DNA of 64,000 nucleotides from Sphingobacterium spiritivorum ATCC 33861 (GCF_000143765.1 NZ_GL379774.1:124001-188000); one strand, 5' to 3'; counted from the first letter of the stretch, positions 16,427 to 26,516 are shown. Translations and numbers: made by a program. The notes: a model not told the origin generated them from the sequence alone.

Positions 16427-18670
16427 TTAAAAACCTAACCGATCATCATCCAGATTTTCATCTGTAGCAGGCCCGGTACCATTAAACGGAGCGTATTTAC
16501 CGCAATCCAGTTCACGGGTCAATCCTCCTGCCGGCAGCGGGAAATCTTCTTTTGTATATTTCAGTTTACTGTCTCCGTAGACTTTTTGCATATAGTAGGC
16601 AAACACAGGCATCGCAGCACGCGCACCCTGCCCTTCGTTGGTACTGTAGAAACTTATACCTCTGTCTTCTGCTCCCGTCCATACACCTGTCACCAATTGA
16701 GGAGTCACTCCGATAAACCAGGCATCTGAGTTATCATTTGTCGTACCTGTTTTACCTCCTATAGGATAGTTGAGTTTATAGAACCATTTGATACGGGTAG
16801 CGGTACCGCCGTCCACCACACCTTTTAACATATCGACCATGATATAAGCCGTTTCGCTATTCAGCGCTTTAACAACTTTAGGTGCTTTTTCATATATCGT
16901 TGTACCACTTTTATCTTCTATACGCATGATCATAGTCGGCTCTACCCATGTACCGCTATTTACAAATGCGGAATATGCACCTACCATATCAAATACGGAA
17001 GCTTCATATGCGCCTAATGCAATAGACGGATAAGAAGGTACTTTAGAGGTAATTCCCATTTTCTGTGTCAGATTTGCCACTGCACTTGCTCCTACTTCAT
17101 TGATCAGATAAGCAGTAGCATAGTTTTGCGAATAAGCCAGTGCTTTCTTGAGTGTGATCGGATTGCCGCCCTGCACTGTTCCTTTTGGCGTCCAGTTGCC
17201 ATACGTCTGTTGAAAATTCGGAACACTGTAACATGGGGAATAGCCATTATCCACAGCGACTGCATAGGTAAATGGTTTTGCAGTGGAACCGACCTGACGT
17301 GTACCCAACTTAACCTGATCATATTTAAAGTGTTCAAAGTTAATTCCACCTACCCATGCTTTTATGTGACCTGTCTGCGGCTCCATAGACATCATAGCAT
17401 TCCGGAGAAACAACTTGTTATACTTGATAGAATCCATAGGTGTCATAACTGTATCCACACTTCCTCTCCAGGTAAAGACATTCATCGGAACTTTGGTATT
17501 GAATGCCTTTTTGATTTCTTCTTCAGAAGCCCCCATATCTTTCATCATACGGTAGCGATCTGAACGTTTCATCCCCGAAATCAACAGTTGCGCATTCTTC
17601 CCTGAGAAAGGCGTTCTTCCTTTCCATTGACGATCAAAGGCTCCCTGCAATTCCTTCATTGCTTTTTTCTGTGCTTCTTCAGCATATTGCTGCATAGTAT
17701 AGTTGATCGTCGAATATATTTTCAGTCCGTCTCTGTCCAGATCATAGGGAGTACCATCCGATTTGGTAATAGACAGGCGGGCAAACTCTTTTTTGATCTC
17801 TTCCTTTAATACAGCTCTGAAATAAGGTGCCAGCCCTTCTCCGTAATTGGAGATCTTCAACTGCAGTCCAAGTGGCTTGGCTGCACTTTCGGTTTCTTCA
17901 GCCTTAGTGATAAAACTTTCATTGTACATATTATTAAGTACAACGTTTCTGCGTCCCAAAGCATTCTCCGGATATCTCACCGGCGAATACACACCCGGCC
18001 CCTTTAGCATACCCACCAGCAAGGCCGCCTGCTCGGCAGTCAGTTTGTCCGGAGTGGTATTAAAATATGTACGTGCAGCGGATTTGATACCAAAAGTATT
18101 GTAAGCACCAAAATCTACCGTGTTAAAATACATGGTAATAATTTCTTCCTTGGTGTAATTGCGTTCCAGTCGAACAGCTGTTACCCATTCCTGAAATTTC
18201 TGAAAAATACGTTTGGAAAAGCTTTTTGCTCTGCCGTCTGAAAAAAGGTTCAGAGCCAGCTGCTGGGTAATTGTACTCCCCCCCTGCTTATTTCCCGTCA
18301 TCGTATGAAAGATCACCGTCATGGTACGCCAATAATCAATACCGGCATGTTTATAGAAGCGCTTATCTTCTGTAGCTATCAGTGCCTGTACAAGATAAGG
18401 AGACAACTCACTATACTTTACATTAGACCTGTTCTGAACATAGTACGTGCCCAATACTTTATTGTCCTCGGTCAACACCTCGGAAGCAAGATTACTTTTG
18501 GGATTCTCCAAATCCTGAAAAGAAGGCAATTTTCCAAATACACCTAACCTTACACTCAGGATAAACAAAAATCCAAAAGCTACGCAAGCAATAATAATCG
18601 TCCAAAAATTGCGGGTATACTTCTTAATATCCTCTTCAGTGAGTTTACTGTTTTTTGATACTCTTCTCAT
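16427..18670 (-). CDS. Bifunctional penicillin-binding protein 1A
   Basis: The 747-residue class A PBP polymerises and cross-links peptidoglycan. A single N-terminal membrane anchor (about 26-46) is followed by a GT51 transglycosylase domain with catalytic-type Glu101 in ATEDKRFYKHAG and GGSTITQQLA. The transpeptidase domain has STAK (Ser462 nucleophile), SQN and KTGTTN. The gene starts 23 bp downstream of the PorW/SprE-like gene on the same strand, so they are probably cotranscribed. The C terminus carries a short acidic tail (DENLDDDRLGF). Confidence 0.95.
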   Translation of the reverse strand: MRRVSKNSKLTEEDIKKYTRNFWTIIIACVAFGFLFILSVRLGVFGKLPSFQDLENPKSNLASEVLTEDNKVLGTYYVQNRSNVKYSELSPYLVQALIATEDKRFYKHAGIDYWRTMTVIFHTMTGNKQGGSTITQQLALNLFSDGRAKSFSKRIFQKFQEWVTAVRLERNYTKEEIITMYFNTVDFGAYNTFGIKSAARTYFNTTPDKLTAEQAALLVGMLKGPGVYSPVRYPENALGRRNVVLNNMYNESFITKAEETESAAKPLGLQLKISNYGEGLAPYFRAVLKEEIKKEFARLSITKSDGTPYDLDRDGLKIYSTINYTMQQYAEEAQKKAMKELQGAFDRQWKGRTPFSGKNAQLLISGMKRSDRYRMMKDMGASEEEIKKAFNTKVPMNVFTWRGSVDTVMTPMDSIKYNKLFLRNAMMSMEPQTGHIKAWVGGINFEHFKYDQVKLGTRQVGSTAKPFTYAVAVDNGYSPCYSVPNFQQTYGNWTPKGTVQGGNPITLKKALAYSQNYATAYLINEVGASAVANLTQKMGITSKVPSYPSIALGAYEASVFDMVGAYSAFVNSGTWVEPTMIMRIEDKSGTTIYEKAPKVVKALNSETAYIMVDMLKGVVDGGTATRIKWFYKLNYPIGGKTGTTNDNSDAWFIGVTPQLVTGVWTGAEDRGISFYSTNEGQGARAAMPVFAYYMQKVYGDSKLKYTKEDFPLPAGGLTRELDCGKYAPFNGTGPATDENLDDDRLGF

Positions 18671-18693
18671 ACTAATATTTCCAATAGCAGATC

Positions 18694-21600
18694 CTATTGT
18701 TCCGAATAAACTTTTTGATAATTTTTAATTTGAATACCATCAGTTAACGTGCCAATCGTCTCTTTTGTCGCTACAAAAGTATTATAAATTTCGAAAGGTA
18801 TCTTCATAATATCCGGAATCAAAGGTGAAATTCTTGTTTCATAAGCTTTTACTTCCTCATATGAATTAAACGGACCGACAAAAATTAATTGATTTTCGCC
18901 ATTGATATTTCTCAGAATATGCTCTATACGAGCCTGATTATATCTTGTTCTGTTAAACTGACCTATACCATATCGGCTTGGCGCCAGATTGACGGTTGCA
19001 TTCTCCACGTTAATCACATAAAAGTAAACGCCTTTATCCGGCAACAATTGTTTGTCACGGTAATCATTTGGTCCCAGATCAATCTTTGCCTGTCCGGGTC
19101 TGACATCCAATCCCTTTAATTCCACATTGGTATTAATCTCGCCGTTGACTCCCACCTTAGTTTTTACCTCACCCGAATTGAGTTCGGTGACCGCTACTTT
19201 TTCTTCCGGTTTTGGTTCTTCTATCTTAGGTTCTTCCACAGGTTTCTTCTCTTCCACCTTCACTACTGGTTCTTCTTTCTTTTCCGGAATCTTCTTCTCC
19301 TCTACTTTGGCAACAACCTTTTCTTTGGGTTTTTCTTTCTCCGGCAGTTTCTTGGTCGGTAATGCGACACCCGTACGGTAATCACCATCGATAGAAAGTG
19401 CAGGCCACTGGGTCATGGAAGGTTCATCCACAAAAGCTATGCGATCACTTTTTATGTCTTGCAAGGCATTTACACGCGTGTAGAACATGTCCTGGTTCTT
19501 GTTTACAAACGAAATATTCTCTTTTGCCAGAGGAGTAACCAGACTGTCGTTTGGAAAGTCTGTTACAATTTTTGACAAGGATTTCACAAAATCGTCCACA
19601 CGTCCTACCCGTCCGACTGCAAGGGACTGCAAGTAACGGAGTTGGGCAACAATACTCTGTTTATCTTCTGTATTCTGCAATTCCTGATCCACCTGCTGTA
19701 TAACAGCTACATGGTCTCCGTTTGCGTACAGATCAAAGATACGGGCGTAAGCTTTATCAAGCGTTTCCTTATCCCGTTTTACCTTATCCAGATAATACGG
19801 ATCCTGTGCAACATGTGCATGTATAGTATTCGGGAATAAAGTGATGAGTTTATTTTTATAAGTCAGAGATTTCGTTTTGTCTATTCCTTCATACATACGA
19901 TATAAGGAGAAATACACTTCCGCCGCAGCCGGGGTATTTGGATAGCGATCGAGAAAGTTTTCATAAGCTTTAATAGCTTCTGTCGGATCTTTGGTGTAAT
20001 CACGGTAAATATTACCTATTTTGATAAGATCATCATGAACAATCTGATGTATGGAATCGTAAGCTATCTGATTTTTGGGGATAGCCTTTTCATACCTGTT
20101 TTTAACATTATTCACCCAGGCTTCCCGGTCAAATTCGGGTTCTTTCTTATCTTTCTTACGCTCCGACAACATGGTATCCACTTCTGCTTTCTGCGCTCTG
20201 CTTGCCAGATCTAATGCCGAAGACTGACTGTATCTCCAGTTATCCGAAAGCGGGCGACTTCCCCAACGTCTTTTAAACTCGGAACTGCCTAACAGCATAG
20301 CATCCTGATTGTTAAAATAGAACTTACCGTCTGAGTAAGAATCTTTATTCACCTGATAGTCGTTCAGATTTGTCCTTCTATATTGACTTTCTCCACCTTT
20401 CTTACCCTTTTTAGCTTCTTTCTTTTGCAGCTCCAGTTCTAAAAGTTTATCATTTAAGCTTTTAGAAGCGTATTCATCCAGCTTTTGTTGCAGATCAGCA
20501 TCGTTCAGAGCTGCCAGTCCGAGAAGCGTATCCTGCCAGGCGACTTCCTCATATACCTGAGTCAGATCTTTCATATAGATCAGCTTTCTTCTTAACTGAT
20601 CTATATTGGTGTAATCATTTGGCAGCACCGTAGCGACACTATCGTAATAGTTTTGCGCTATCCGGTAATGCTTTTTGTCAAAAGCCTGATCTGCCATGGT
20701 CAGATAAGTTTCAGTTGTCTGATATTGACTTGGGTGAAGCTGGCGCAAGGATAATTTGTAATATGCTAAAGCCTCATCTTCTTTCCCTTCGGCATAGTAC
20801 ATATTACCGATCTCATAATAGATCTGATCTTTATAATCTTCGTTTTTACCATCTTTCAACATTCGTTTCAATGGTTTCACACGATCTTCAAACTTCATTC
20901 CCTTTTCACCCTGTAAGAAAGCAGCCTGTAGATCTGCCTCAAAAGCCATATCATAGGAGACATTGCTTCGTGCGATCTTAGAGAAATACTGATAAGCTTT
21001 CTCTTTTTCACCTTTCTGTTTATACAATTGAGCTAATAGAAATTTCCATCTTAAACGGTCTACCTTACTTTTCGCAGATTCTGAAGCCAGTTCCAGATAA
21101 GGGATTGCTTCTATAGATTTACCGGTTCTGACCAGTAAATTGGCTTTGGCCGCATTGACCAGAGACAGGGTAGATTCATTGTCATCCAAAAACATAAAGG
21201 CAGAATCCACAGCAGCTATAGCTTGTTCTACTTTCCCTATCTGAAGCAATGACCTGGATTTCCATGCGTAGGCAATCGGTCTGTATTCAGGCTGTTTCGC
21301 TGAGTTCTTTTTCAGATATTCAAAATATTCAGTAGCGGTATAATATGACCCTTTCATATAGTTCGCCCGGCCAACGATCAGATAGGCCTCATTGACATAT
21401 TTACTTTCTTGTTTTGAATTGATGATTTTATAAGCTTTCTGAACCAAAGAATCCATTAACTGATGCGGATCTCCCTGTGCGGTCGGTTCATCAAAAACGG
21501 TAAGATTGATCTGGTAGTTTTCCTTTTTAAGCCGTGCGATAGCCTTCTGTTCATCCGCCATCATACGTTTGGCATTATACAGAATATTATATTTAGAAGT

Positions 21601-21765
21601 AAAATTCTCAACTTTATTATATTGAGGTTCTTCCACGTCTTTCACATTCCGGTTATTTCTTCTTTGTCCGGACTTACAGGCATAGAATAAAATACTGCAC
21701 AACAGTACGGCAAAAACTGGTCGAACGTAGGATTTCAAAATGAAGCTTTTTTTGTTGATTATCAT
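18694..21765 (-). CDS. PorW/SprE-like TPR lipoprotein (type IX secretion)
   Basis: The 1023-residue lipoprotein has a lipobox FYAC near residue 30 and a conserved N-terminal segment with NFTSKYNILYNAKRMM. Many tetratricopeptide-type repeats cover about 110-760 (for example YYEIGNMYYAEGKEDEALAY and AYENFLDRYPNTPAAAEVYF). A Lys/Glu/Pro-rich linker (about 795-870) leads to a C-terminal domain with the look of a SPOR-like fold (YFYVINV, LIFVGPFNSYEEV). The N-terminal pattern and layout resemble PorW/SprE, a periplasmic lipoprotein needed for type IX secretion in other Bacteroidota. Cotranscription with PBP1A hints at a link to cell-wall passage. The family assignment is from recall of the pattern, not a search. 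Confidence 0.7.
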   Translation of the reverse strand: MIINKKSFILKSYVRPVFAVLLCSILFYACKSGQRRNNRNVKDVEEPQYNKVENFTSKYNILYNAKRMMADEQKAIARLKKENYQINLTVFDEPTAQGDPHQLMDSLVQKAYKIINSKQESKYVNEAYLIVGRANYMKGSYYTATEYFEYLKKNSAKQPEYRPIAYAWKSRSLLQIGKVEQAIAAVDSAFMFLDDNESTLSLVNAAKANLLVRTGKSIEAIPYLELASESAKSKVDRLRWKFLLAQLYKQKGEKEKAYQYFSKIARSNVSYDMAFEADLQAAFLQGEKGMKFEDRVKPLKRMLKDGKNEDYKDQIYYEIGNMYYAEGKEDEALAYYKLSLRQLHPSQYQTTETYLTMADQAFDKKHYRIAQNYYDSVATVLPNDYTNIDQLRRKLIYMKDLTQVYEEVAWQDTLLGLAALNDADLQQKLDEYASKSLNDKLLELELQKKEAKKGKKGGESQYRRTNLNDYQVNKDSYSDGKFYFNNQDAMLLGSSEFKRRWGSRPLSDNWRYSQSSALDLASRAQKAEVDTMLSERKKDKKEPEFDREAWVNNVKNRYEKAIPKNQIAYDSIHQIVHDDLIKIGNIYRDYTKDPTEAIKAYENFLDRYPNTPAAAEVYFSLYRMYEGIDKTKSLTYKNKLITLFPNTIHAHVAQDPYYLDKVKRDKETLDKAYARIFDLYANGDHVAVIQQVDQELQNTEDKQSIVAQLRYLQSLAVGRVGRVDDFVKSLSKIVTDFPNDSLVTPLAKENISFVNKNQDMFYTRVNALQDIKSDRIAFVDEPSMTQWPALSIDGDYRTGVALPTKKLPEKEKPKEKVVAKVEEKKIPEKKEEPVVKVEEKKPVEEPKIEEPKPEEKVAVTELNSGEVKTKVGVNGEINTNVELKGLDVRPGQAKIDLGPNDYRDKQLLPDKGVYFYVINVENATVNLAPSRYGIGQFNRTRYNQARIEHILRNINGENQLIFVGPFNSYEEVKAYETRISPLIPDIMKIPFEIYNTFVATKETIGTLTDGIQIKNYQKVYSEQ

Positions 21766-21825
21766 TTAGCTACCTAAAAAATATGGTTACTTTAATTACA
21801 GAAAACACACGGATGCTATATTTAG

Positions 21826-21833
21826 CAAAAATA
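21826..21833 (-). promoter_or_regulatory. Possible -7 box for the PorW/PBP1A operon
   Basis: TATTTTTG on the minus strand matches TAnnTTTG about 60 bp before the start codon. No good -33 TTTG is present at the usual spacing. Confidence 0.35.
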
Positions 21834-22042
21834 TCAATATTTCCTCACTTTAAGCTCTTTACTTTTTGATAAATCTAAAAATTAAATTTTTAGTAGAAAT
21901 ATTAAGGACATCAGGGAAACAAATCTCCACATACTTTCCCTCGGAAAGAAGTCATCTCTGTTTATAATTTCTGGTCTTTTACTAATGATTCGGAAGGAAA
22001 TTAACAGTCTTTTATCCTAAGGCAGCGAACATTAAAATTGAT

Positions 22043-22072
22043 TTTGTTAGTCTGATAAAAATACTACCTTTA
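22043..22072 (+). promoter_or_regulatory. Probable promoter of the MFS gene
   Basis: TTTG (22043-22046) is separated by 18 bp from TACCTTTA (22065-22072), a 7-of-8 match to TAnnTTTG. The start codon at 22086 would follow a very short leader. Confidence 0.5.
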
Positions 22073-22085
22073 TTCTGATAATCAT

Positions 22086-23315
22086 ATGCAGGTACAAAAA
22101 AAATCAGGTCTTCTTTTTATATTCATTACCGTAGCTATTGACGTTATAGGTCTTGGCATTATTATTCCGGTATTACCCACCCTTATCAAAGAACTGACAG
22201 GGGGTACCTTGAGTGAAGCATCAGAATATGGTGGCTGGCTTATGTTTAGTTATGCTATTACTCAATTTGTATTTGCCTCTGTCCTTGGAAATTTAAGTGA
22301 CCGCTTCGGGAGGCGTCCTGTTCTGTTGTTATCACTTCTGGGATTCTGTATCAATTATTTGCTTATGGGATTCGCGACTTCTATTTTATGGCTTTTTATC
22401 GGGCGTTTTGTGGCAGGCATTACCGGCGCAAGCATGACCGTAGCAGCAGCATATACAGCAGATATCAGCACACCTGACAAGAAAGCTCAGAATTTCGGGT
22501 TGCTAAGTGCTGCATTTGGTATCGGATTTATCATTGGTCCGGTATTAGGAGGTTTACTGGGACACTACGGTCCGAGAGTTCCTTTCTTTGCCGCCGGAGC
22601 CATTAGTTTTATAAATTTTGTATACGGGTACTTTATGGTTCCGGAGTCTTTAAAACCCGAAAACAGAAGACCTTTTCAATGGAAAAATGCCAATCCTGTG
22701 GGTGCATTTAGATATATCGCCAAGTACCCGCAGATAAAGCCTTTGATTGTATGTATATTTCTGATCAATGTCGCTGCTCATGCAGTACAGAGCACATGGT
22801 CCTATTACACCATGGAAAGATATGCCTGGAATGAGCGTATGGTTGGCATTTCGATGGGTTTTATTGGTGTACTTCTTGCGATTGTACAGGCCGGATTATT
22901 ACGGATTATTATTCCTAAACTCGGTCTCCCTAAAAGTATTGTTATCGGATTGAGCCTGTACGTCATATCCTTTCCGCTGATGGCTTTTTCATCTGAACCC
23001 TGGATGTTGTTCGCGGCCAGTGTTCCTTTCGTATTTGCAGGTATCGCCGGACCTGCCATGCAGAGTTTTATCTCCAACCATACTCCAAATAATGAACAGG
23101 GACAGATTCAGGGCGGGATTACCAGTATTGTCAGCCTTACGGCCATCTTTGGCCCGCCGTTGATGAGCAATATATTTGCATTTTTCACTAATCATAAGCA
23201 TAGTGCTTATTTTCCGGGAGCACCCTTTATGATGGCTTCCGTACTTTCCTTAATAGCGGTAAGTATTGCGGCTCTTTATTTTAATAAAAAAGAAGAGCCG
23301 GCAACAGAATCGTAA
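22086..23315 (+). CDS. MFS transporter, TetA-like DHA1 group
   Basis: The 409-residue protein has about twelve hydrophobic segments and the MFS motif A GNLSDRFGRRPVLLL after the second one. RFVAGITGASMTVAAAY follows (motif B region), then GFIIGPVLGG (motif C, the antiporter signature). This layout is that of proton-coupled drug efflux pumps related to TetA, but such proteins in Bacteroidota are mostly housekeeping exporters and the substrate cannot be told from sequence. It has its own promoter and terminator, so it is a single-gene unit. Confidence 0.85.
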   Translation: MQVQKKSGLLFIFITVAIDVIGLGIIIPVLPTLIKELTGGTLSEASEYGGWLMFSYAITQFVFASVLGNLSDRFGRRPVLLLSLLGFCINYLLMGFATSILWLFIGRFVAGITGASMTVAAAYTADISTPDKKAQNFGLLSAAFGIGFIIGPVLGGLLGHYGPRVPFFAAGAISFINFVYGYFMVPESLKPENRRPFQWKNANPVGAFRYIAKYPQIKPLIVCIFLINVAAHAVQSTWSYYTMERYAWNERMVGISMGFIGVLLAIVQAGLLRIIIPKLGLPKSIVIGLSLYVISFPLMAFSSEPWMLFAASVPFVFAGIAGPAMQSFISNHTPNNEQGQIQGGITSIVSLTAIFGPPLMSNIFAFFTNHKHSAYFPGAPFMMASVLSLIAVSIAALYFNKKEEPATES

Positions 23316-23341
23316 AACATAGATCCTATTGCCGGCTTTTT
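23296..23341 (+). terminator. Terminator overlapping the end of the MFS gene
   Basis: AGCCGGCAA (inside the last codons of the gene) pairs with TTGCCGGCT, followed by TTTT. The left arm is coding sequence, an economical arrangement. Confidence 0.75.
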
Positions 23342-23368
23342 ATATTTTAAGGTACAGGTTCGTATTCC

Positions 23369-23845
23369 TTATTTTTGAATCAGACATACGGCATAGGCCA
23401 CTACACCTTCCTGTCTGCCGACAAATCCCATGGTTTCATTGGTCGTAGCTTTGATGGATATATCTTCTTCCTCTATTCCTGCAGCTTCAGCTATCTTTTG
23501 CTTCATTGCGGGAATATAAGGTTTGATTTTTGGTGCTTCCAGACACAACATCGCATCGATATTGCCCAGTGTCCACCCTTTCTCCTTAATAAGCACAATA
23601 CATTGCTGAAGCAAGACCAGACTGGATATACCTTTCCACCGGTCGTCTGTATTAGGAAAATGATATCCAATATCTTCCAGATTTGCAGCACCTAATATTG
23701 CATCACAAATTGCATGTACCAGTACATCTGCATCAGAGTGTCCGAATGCTCCCGCATGATGTTCTAATGTGACACCTCCCATAACAAAAGGATGCCCTTC
23801 TTTTAATTGGTGTACATCAAAACCAAAACCAACTTTCATTTTCAT
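23369..23845 (-). CDS. ispF: 2-C-methyl-D-erythritol 2,4-cyclodiphosphate synthase
   Basis: IspF closes the cyclic diphosphate in the MEP isoprenoid pathway. The protein has the zinc-binding start GFGFDVHQL, the motif HHAGAFGHSDADVLVHAICDA and the substrate loop YHFPNTDDRW. AAEAGI...DISIKATTNE follows, and the C-terminal GFVGRQEGV is typical. The frame is open to 23863, but starts at 23845 (MKMKVGFGF) or 23839 (MKVGFGF) fit the family; the former is used here. The gene is convergent with the MFS gene. Confidence 0.96.
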   Translation of the reverse strand: MKMKVGFGFDVHQLKEGHPFVMGGVTLEHHAGAFGHSDADVLVHAICDAILGAANLEDIGYHFPNTDDRWKGISSLVLLQQCIVLIKEKGWTLGNIDAMLCLEAPKIKPYIPAMKQKIAEAAGIEEEDISIKATTNETMGFVGRQEGVVAYAVCLIQK

Positions 23846-24013
23846 ATATTGACGAAAATACAAGAAGCTTTGTGAATTATGAAACCTATTTCTGAATATT
23901 TATTACAAAGAACAACTGCTACTAAAACAGTATATTACGTGTAAAATCTCCTATGGTAGTTAAAAAGCTACGAATCAATCTATTTGTCTATAACTTTTAA
24001 AAAAAATATTTAC

Positions 24014-24021
24014 TACTTTTG
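24014..24021 (+). promoter_or_regulatory. Possible -7 box of gldJ
   Basis: TACTTTTG matches TAnnTTTG. Transcription would start about 24028, which favours the ATG at 24055 over the one at 24034. A TTTG at 23983 is somewhat too far for a standard -33. Confidence 0.45.
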
Positions 24022-24054
24022 ACAGACATATATATGAACACATATACCTTAATA

Positions 24055-25644
24055 ATGAACGTTTCAAATTTTAGTCTGTCAAAACTTTTATTTATCGTGG
24101 CCGGAGTAGTTCTGATCTCTTCCTGCAGTTCAAATAAAGGTAAGAAAGACGTCTCTTCCAAAACCGGTGTTGCGTACAACGATCCATATAACGGAGGGCT
24201 TCATATCAACCGAAAGGTACAGGAATCCCCCGGTCCTGGATTAGTGGCGATTGAGGGCGGTACATTTGTTATGGGGGGCAGTCTGAATGAAGATCTGGCC
24301 TACTCTCATGACAATTTGAAAAGGCGTGTTACAGTTGCATCTTTTTACATGGATGAGACGGAAGTATCTAATGCTGACTGGCTTGAATACCTGCACTGGA
24401 TTGCACAGAGTTTTCCCGAAGACGGTGAAATGTATTACAATGCGTTGCCGGACTCTTTGGTCTGGAGAAATCCGCTTTCCTATAATGAACCTTATGTCAA
24501 TCTTTACCTCAGACACCCGGCATTTCAGGACTATCCTGTAGTAGGTGTTTCCTGGGATCAGGCAAATGATTATTGTACCTGGAGAACGGACCGTGTAAAT
24601 GAAAACATTTTACGTCAGAGTGGTATATTGGTCGATTATCAGAAAAATTCCCAAAATCAGAATGCGGGAGGTAAATTCAATACCGATATGTACCTTAATG
24701 GCCAGCTGAAAGGAGAAGGTTATGACGGACAGAATATGCCTGCCGATGCACGTCCGGGTGCTGCTGCAGGAGCGAAACGCACGGTACGTATGGAAGACGG
24801 TATTTTGAAACAACCTTATCGTCTGCCTACAGAAGCAGAATGGGAATATGCGGCATTAGGTCTGATCGGAAATACAGAAGAAGGAAATATCAATACAAGT
24901 AAAATATATCCCTGGAACGGACTTGGTGTACGCTCGGATAAACGAAAAAATCAGGGACAAATGCTTGCCAACTTCAAGATCACAGGAGGTAACAATATGG
25001 GTGTAGCCGGCAATCTGAATGATGGCGGTGATATTACTGTGCCTGTTACAAGCTATGCACCCAATGATTTCGGTCTTTACAATATGGCAGGTAATGTCAA
25101 TGAGTGGGTAGGCGATGTGTACAGACAATTATCTTTTGAAGATTTTGAAGATTTCAATCCTTTCCGTGGAAATGTATTTACAGATAAAAAATACGATGAT
25201 GCTGAACAACGCATCCTTGCAAAGGATAAATACGGACGTCCAGTAAAAGTGCCGGCAAAAGCGCCGAGAAAACAAACCTGGGCAGAACTACAAGCCGCTA
25301 AAAACAGTGGAGACAGCTCAGCAACTACCGGTATCTCTTCTTATAACAACGACGCCCGTGGTTTTGATGACGAAATCGACCCTAAACTTTATGGAAATAC
25401 AACACTTGTCAATAATAACTCCCGTGTATACAAAGGAGGATCATGGAATGACAGAGCGTATTGGTTGAATCCGGCTACAAGACGTTTTATGCAACAGGAT
25501 CAGTCGAATGCGATGACCGGATTCAGATGTGCAATGACAATGGTTGGTAATGTGTTTGGACCTGCAGCCAATCAACGTGTTAAAGCAGGAAAAGCTCCTA
25601 AGCCAGGTAAATCCAGCCGCCCGAAAGCCAGTTCAAGACCATAA
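24055..25644 (+). CDS. gldJ: Gliding motility / type IX secretion lipoprotein GldJ
   Basis: The protein (529 residues from this start) begins with a lipoprotein signal (VVLISSCSS). It has the formylglycine-generating-enzyme (SUMF1) fold: GPGLVAIEGGTFVMGG, FYMDETEVSNADWLEYLHW, PVVGVSWDQANDYCTWRT, YRLPTEAEWEYAA, NMAGNVNEWVGD, YKGGSWNDRAYWL and GFRCAM. The insert PDSLVWRNPLSYNEPYVN plus RHPAF is characteristic of GldJ. GldJ is not an enzyme; it is a structural part of the type IX secretion and gliding apparatus, and GldK stability depends on it in Flavobacterium. The C-terminal tail is basic and Pro/Ser-rich. It stands alone, flanked by a promoter and a strong terminator. Confidence 0.88.
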   Translation: MNVSNFSLSKLLFIVAGVVLISSCSSNKGKKDVSSKTGVAYNDPYNGGLHINRKVQESPGPGLVAIEGGTFVMGGSLNEDLAYSHDNLKRRVTVASFYMDETEVSNADWLEYLHWIAQSFPEDGEMYYNALPDSLVWRNPLSYNEPYVNLYLRHPAFQDYPVVGVSWDQANDYCTWRTDRVNENILRQSGILVDYQKNSQNQNAGGKFNTDMYLNGQLKGEGYDGQNMPADARPGAAAGAKRTVRMEDGILKQPYRLPTEAEWEYAALGLIGNTEEGNINTSKIYPWNGLGVRSDKRKNQGQMLANFKITGGNNMGVAGNLNDGGDITVPVTSYAPNDFGLYNMAGNVNEWVGDVYRQLSFEDFEDFNPFRGNVFTDKKYDDAEQRILAKDKYGRPVKVPAKAPRKQTWAELQAAKNSGDSSATTGISSYNNDARGFDDEIDPKLYGNTTLVNNNSRVYKGGSWNDRAYWLNPATRRFMQQDQSNAMTGFRCAMTMVGNVFGPAANQRVKAGKAPKPGKSSRPKASSRP

Positions 25645-25668
25645 GAAAATTTATAAAATAATCAAAAA

Positions 25669-25700
25669 GGCTTCTATACGTTTGTATAGAAGCCTTTTTT
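25669..25700 (+). terminator. Terminator of gldJ
   Basis: An 11-bp perfect stem (GGCTTCTATAC / GTATAGAAGCC) with a GTTT-type loop is followed by six T, 24 bp after the stop. Confidence 0.9.
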
Positions 25701-25898
25701 GTGTAAAACGCATTGCGCGCATACCGCTCTAAACAGAAAGAATAAGCCTCCTCCATTCCAGAAAAAAAGAAAGATTAGCTTAACACTAACAGTTAAATTT
25801 ATTCCAAGAGGTTAAATAATATATCTTTTTCATACTTTAGTAACGCACTTACTAAAAACAAAGCCTATTATATCCTATATTCGTGCTGTGTAACATTT

Positions 25899-26516
25899 AT
25901 GTTAAACTTGAAAATAACCAGTCTTGATAATGAACATACTTTATTAGTCGCTATTAGTAATGGGGATCATAAAAGCTTTGAGACCTTATTTCTGCACTAC
26001 TATAAGCCTTTTGGTAATTATGTTTTTAAATTGTTAGAGGATATTTCTCTGACCGAAGATGTATTGCAGGAAGTATTTTTGAGAATATGGACAGATCGGG
26101 AGAATCTGCATACGATTACTAATTTTAAAGATTATCTCTTTATCATCACACGAAACAGAGTCTACAATCTCCTGAATGAAAAATCCAGAAAGAGTGTACT
26201 ATTTGAATCATTGGACGAAAAAGCAAACTTTAAACAGATCCCGCAAGAGGAAGAAGAACAGAAGGCCGATCTGGAACTTTACTACACACTTCTTGAACAG
26301 GAAATTGATAATCTTCCTCTGCAGCAACAGAAAATATTCCGTCTGAGCAAACTAAAAAAAATGAAATATGAGGAGATCGCCCGGATGCTCGATATTTCAG
26401 TGGAAACGGTCCGTAAGCATATGTATCTGGCCAATCAGACCTTGAAAACCAGATTAAAAGGTAAAGAAGGAGGAATCCTTCTGGTCATCCTGTCTGCGGT
26501 ATACCAAAGATTTTAA
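25899..26516 (+). CDS. ECF sigma factor of the N-glycan-type locus
   Basis: The 205-residue protein has sigma region 2 (about 25-95, HKSFETLFLHYYKPFGNYVF and LTEDVLQEVFLRIW) and region 4 (about 130-185, LPLQQQKIFRLSKLKKMKYE and SVETVRKHMYLANQTLK). It is FecI-like and is followed after 83 bp by its FecR anti-sigma and then by a SusC with a signalling domain. This is the standard arrangement in which ligand binding at the outer membrane releases the sigma factor to switch on the locus. Confidence 0.93.
   Translation: MLNLKITSLDNEHTLLVAISNGDHKSFETLFLHYYKPFGNYVFKLLEDISLTEDVLQEVFLRIWTDRENLHTITNFKDYLFIITRNRVYNLLNEKSRKSVLFESLDEKANFKQIPQEEEEQKADLELYYTLLEQEIDNLPLQQQKIFRLSKLKKMKYEEIARMLDISVETVRKHMYLANQTLKTRLKGKEGGILLVILSAVYQRF

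Larger units (their letters stand above)
21766..22085. other. Divergent intergenic region
   Basis: 320 bp separate the PorW/SprE-like gene (minus) from the MFS gene (plus). The interval is AT-rich and holds one promoter-like box for each direction, listed separately. No RNA gene or open frame of interest is visible. Confidence 0.6.

Noticed and set aside
22086..23315. Call as a tetracycline resistance determinant
   Set aside because: The motifs are general to DHA1 exporters. There is no mobile element or regulator beside it, and the substrate cannot be read from sequence.
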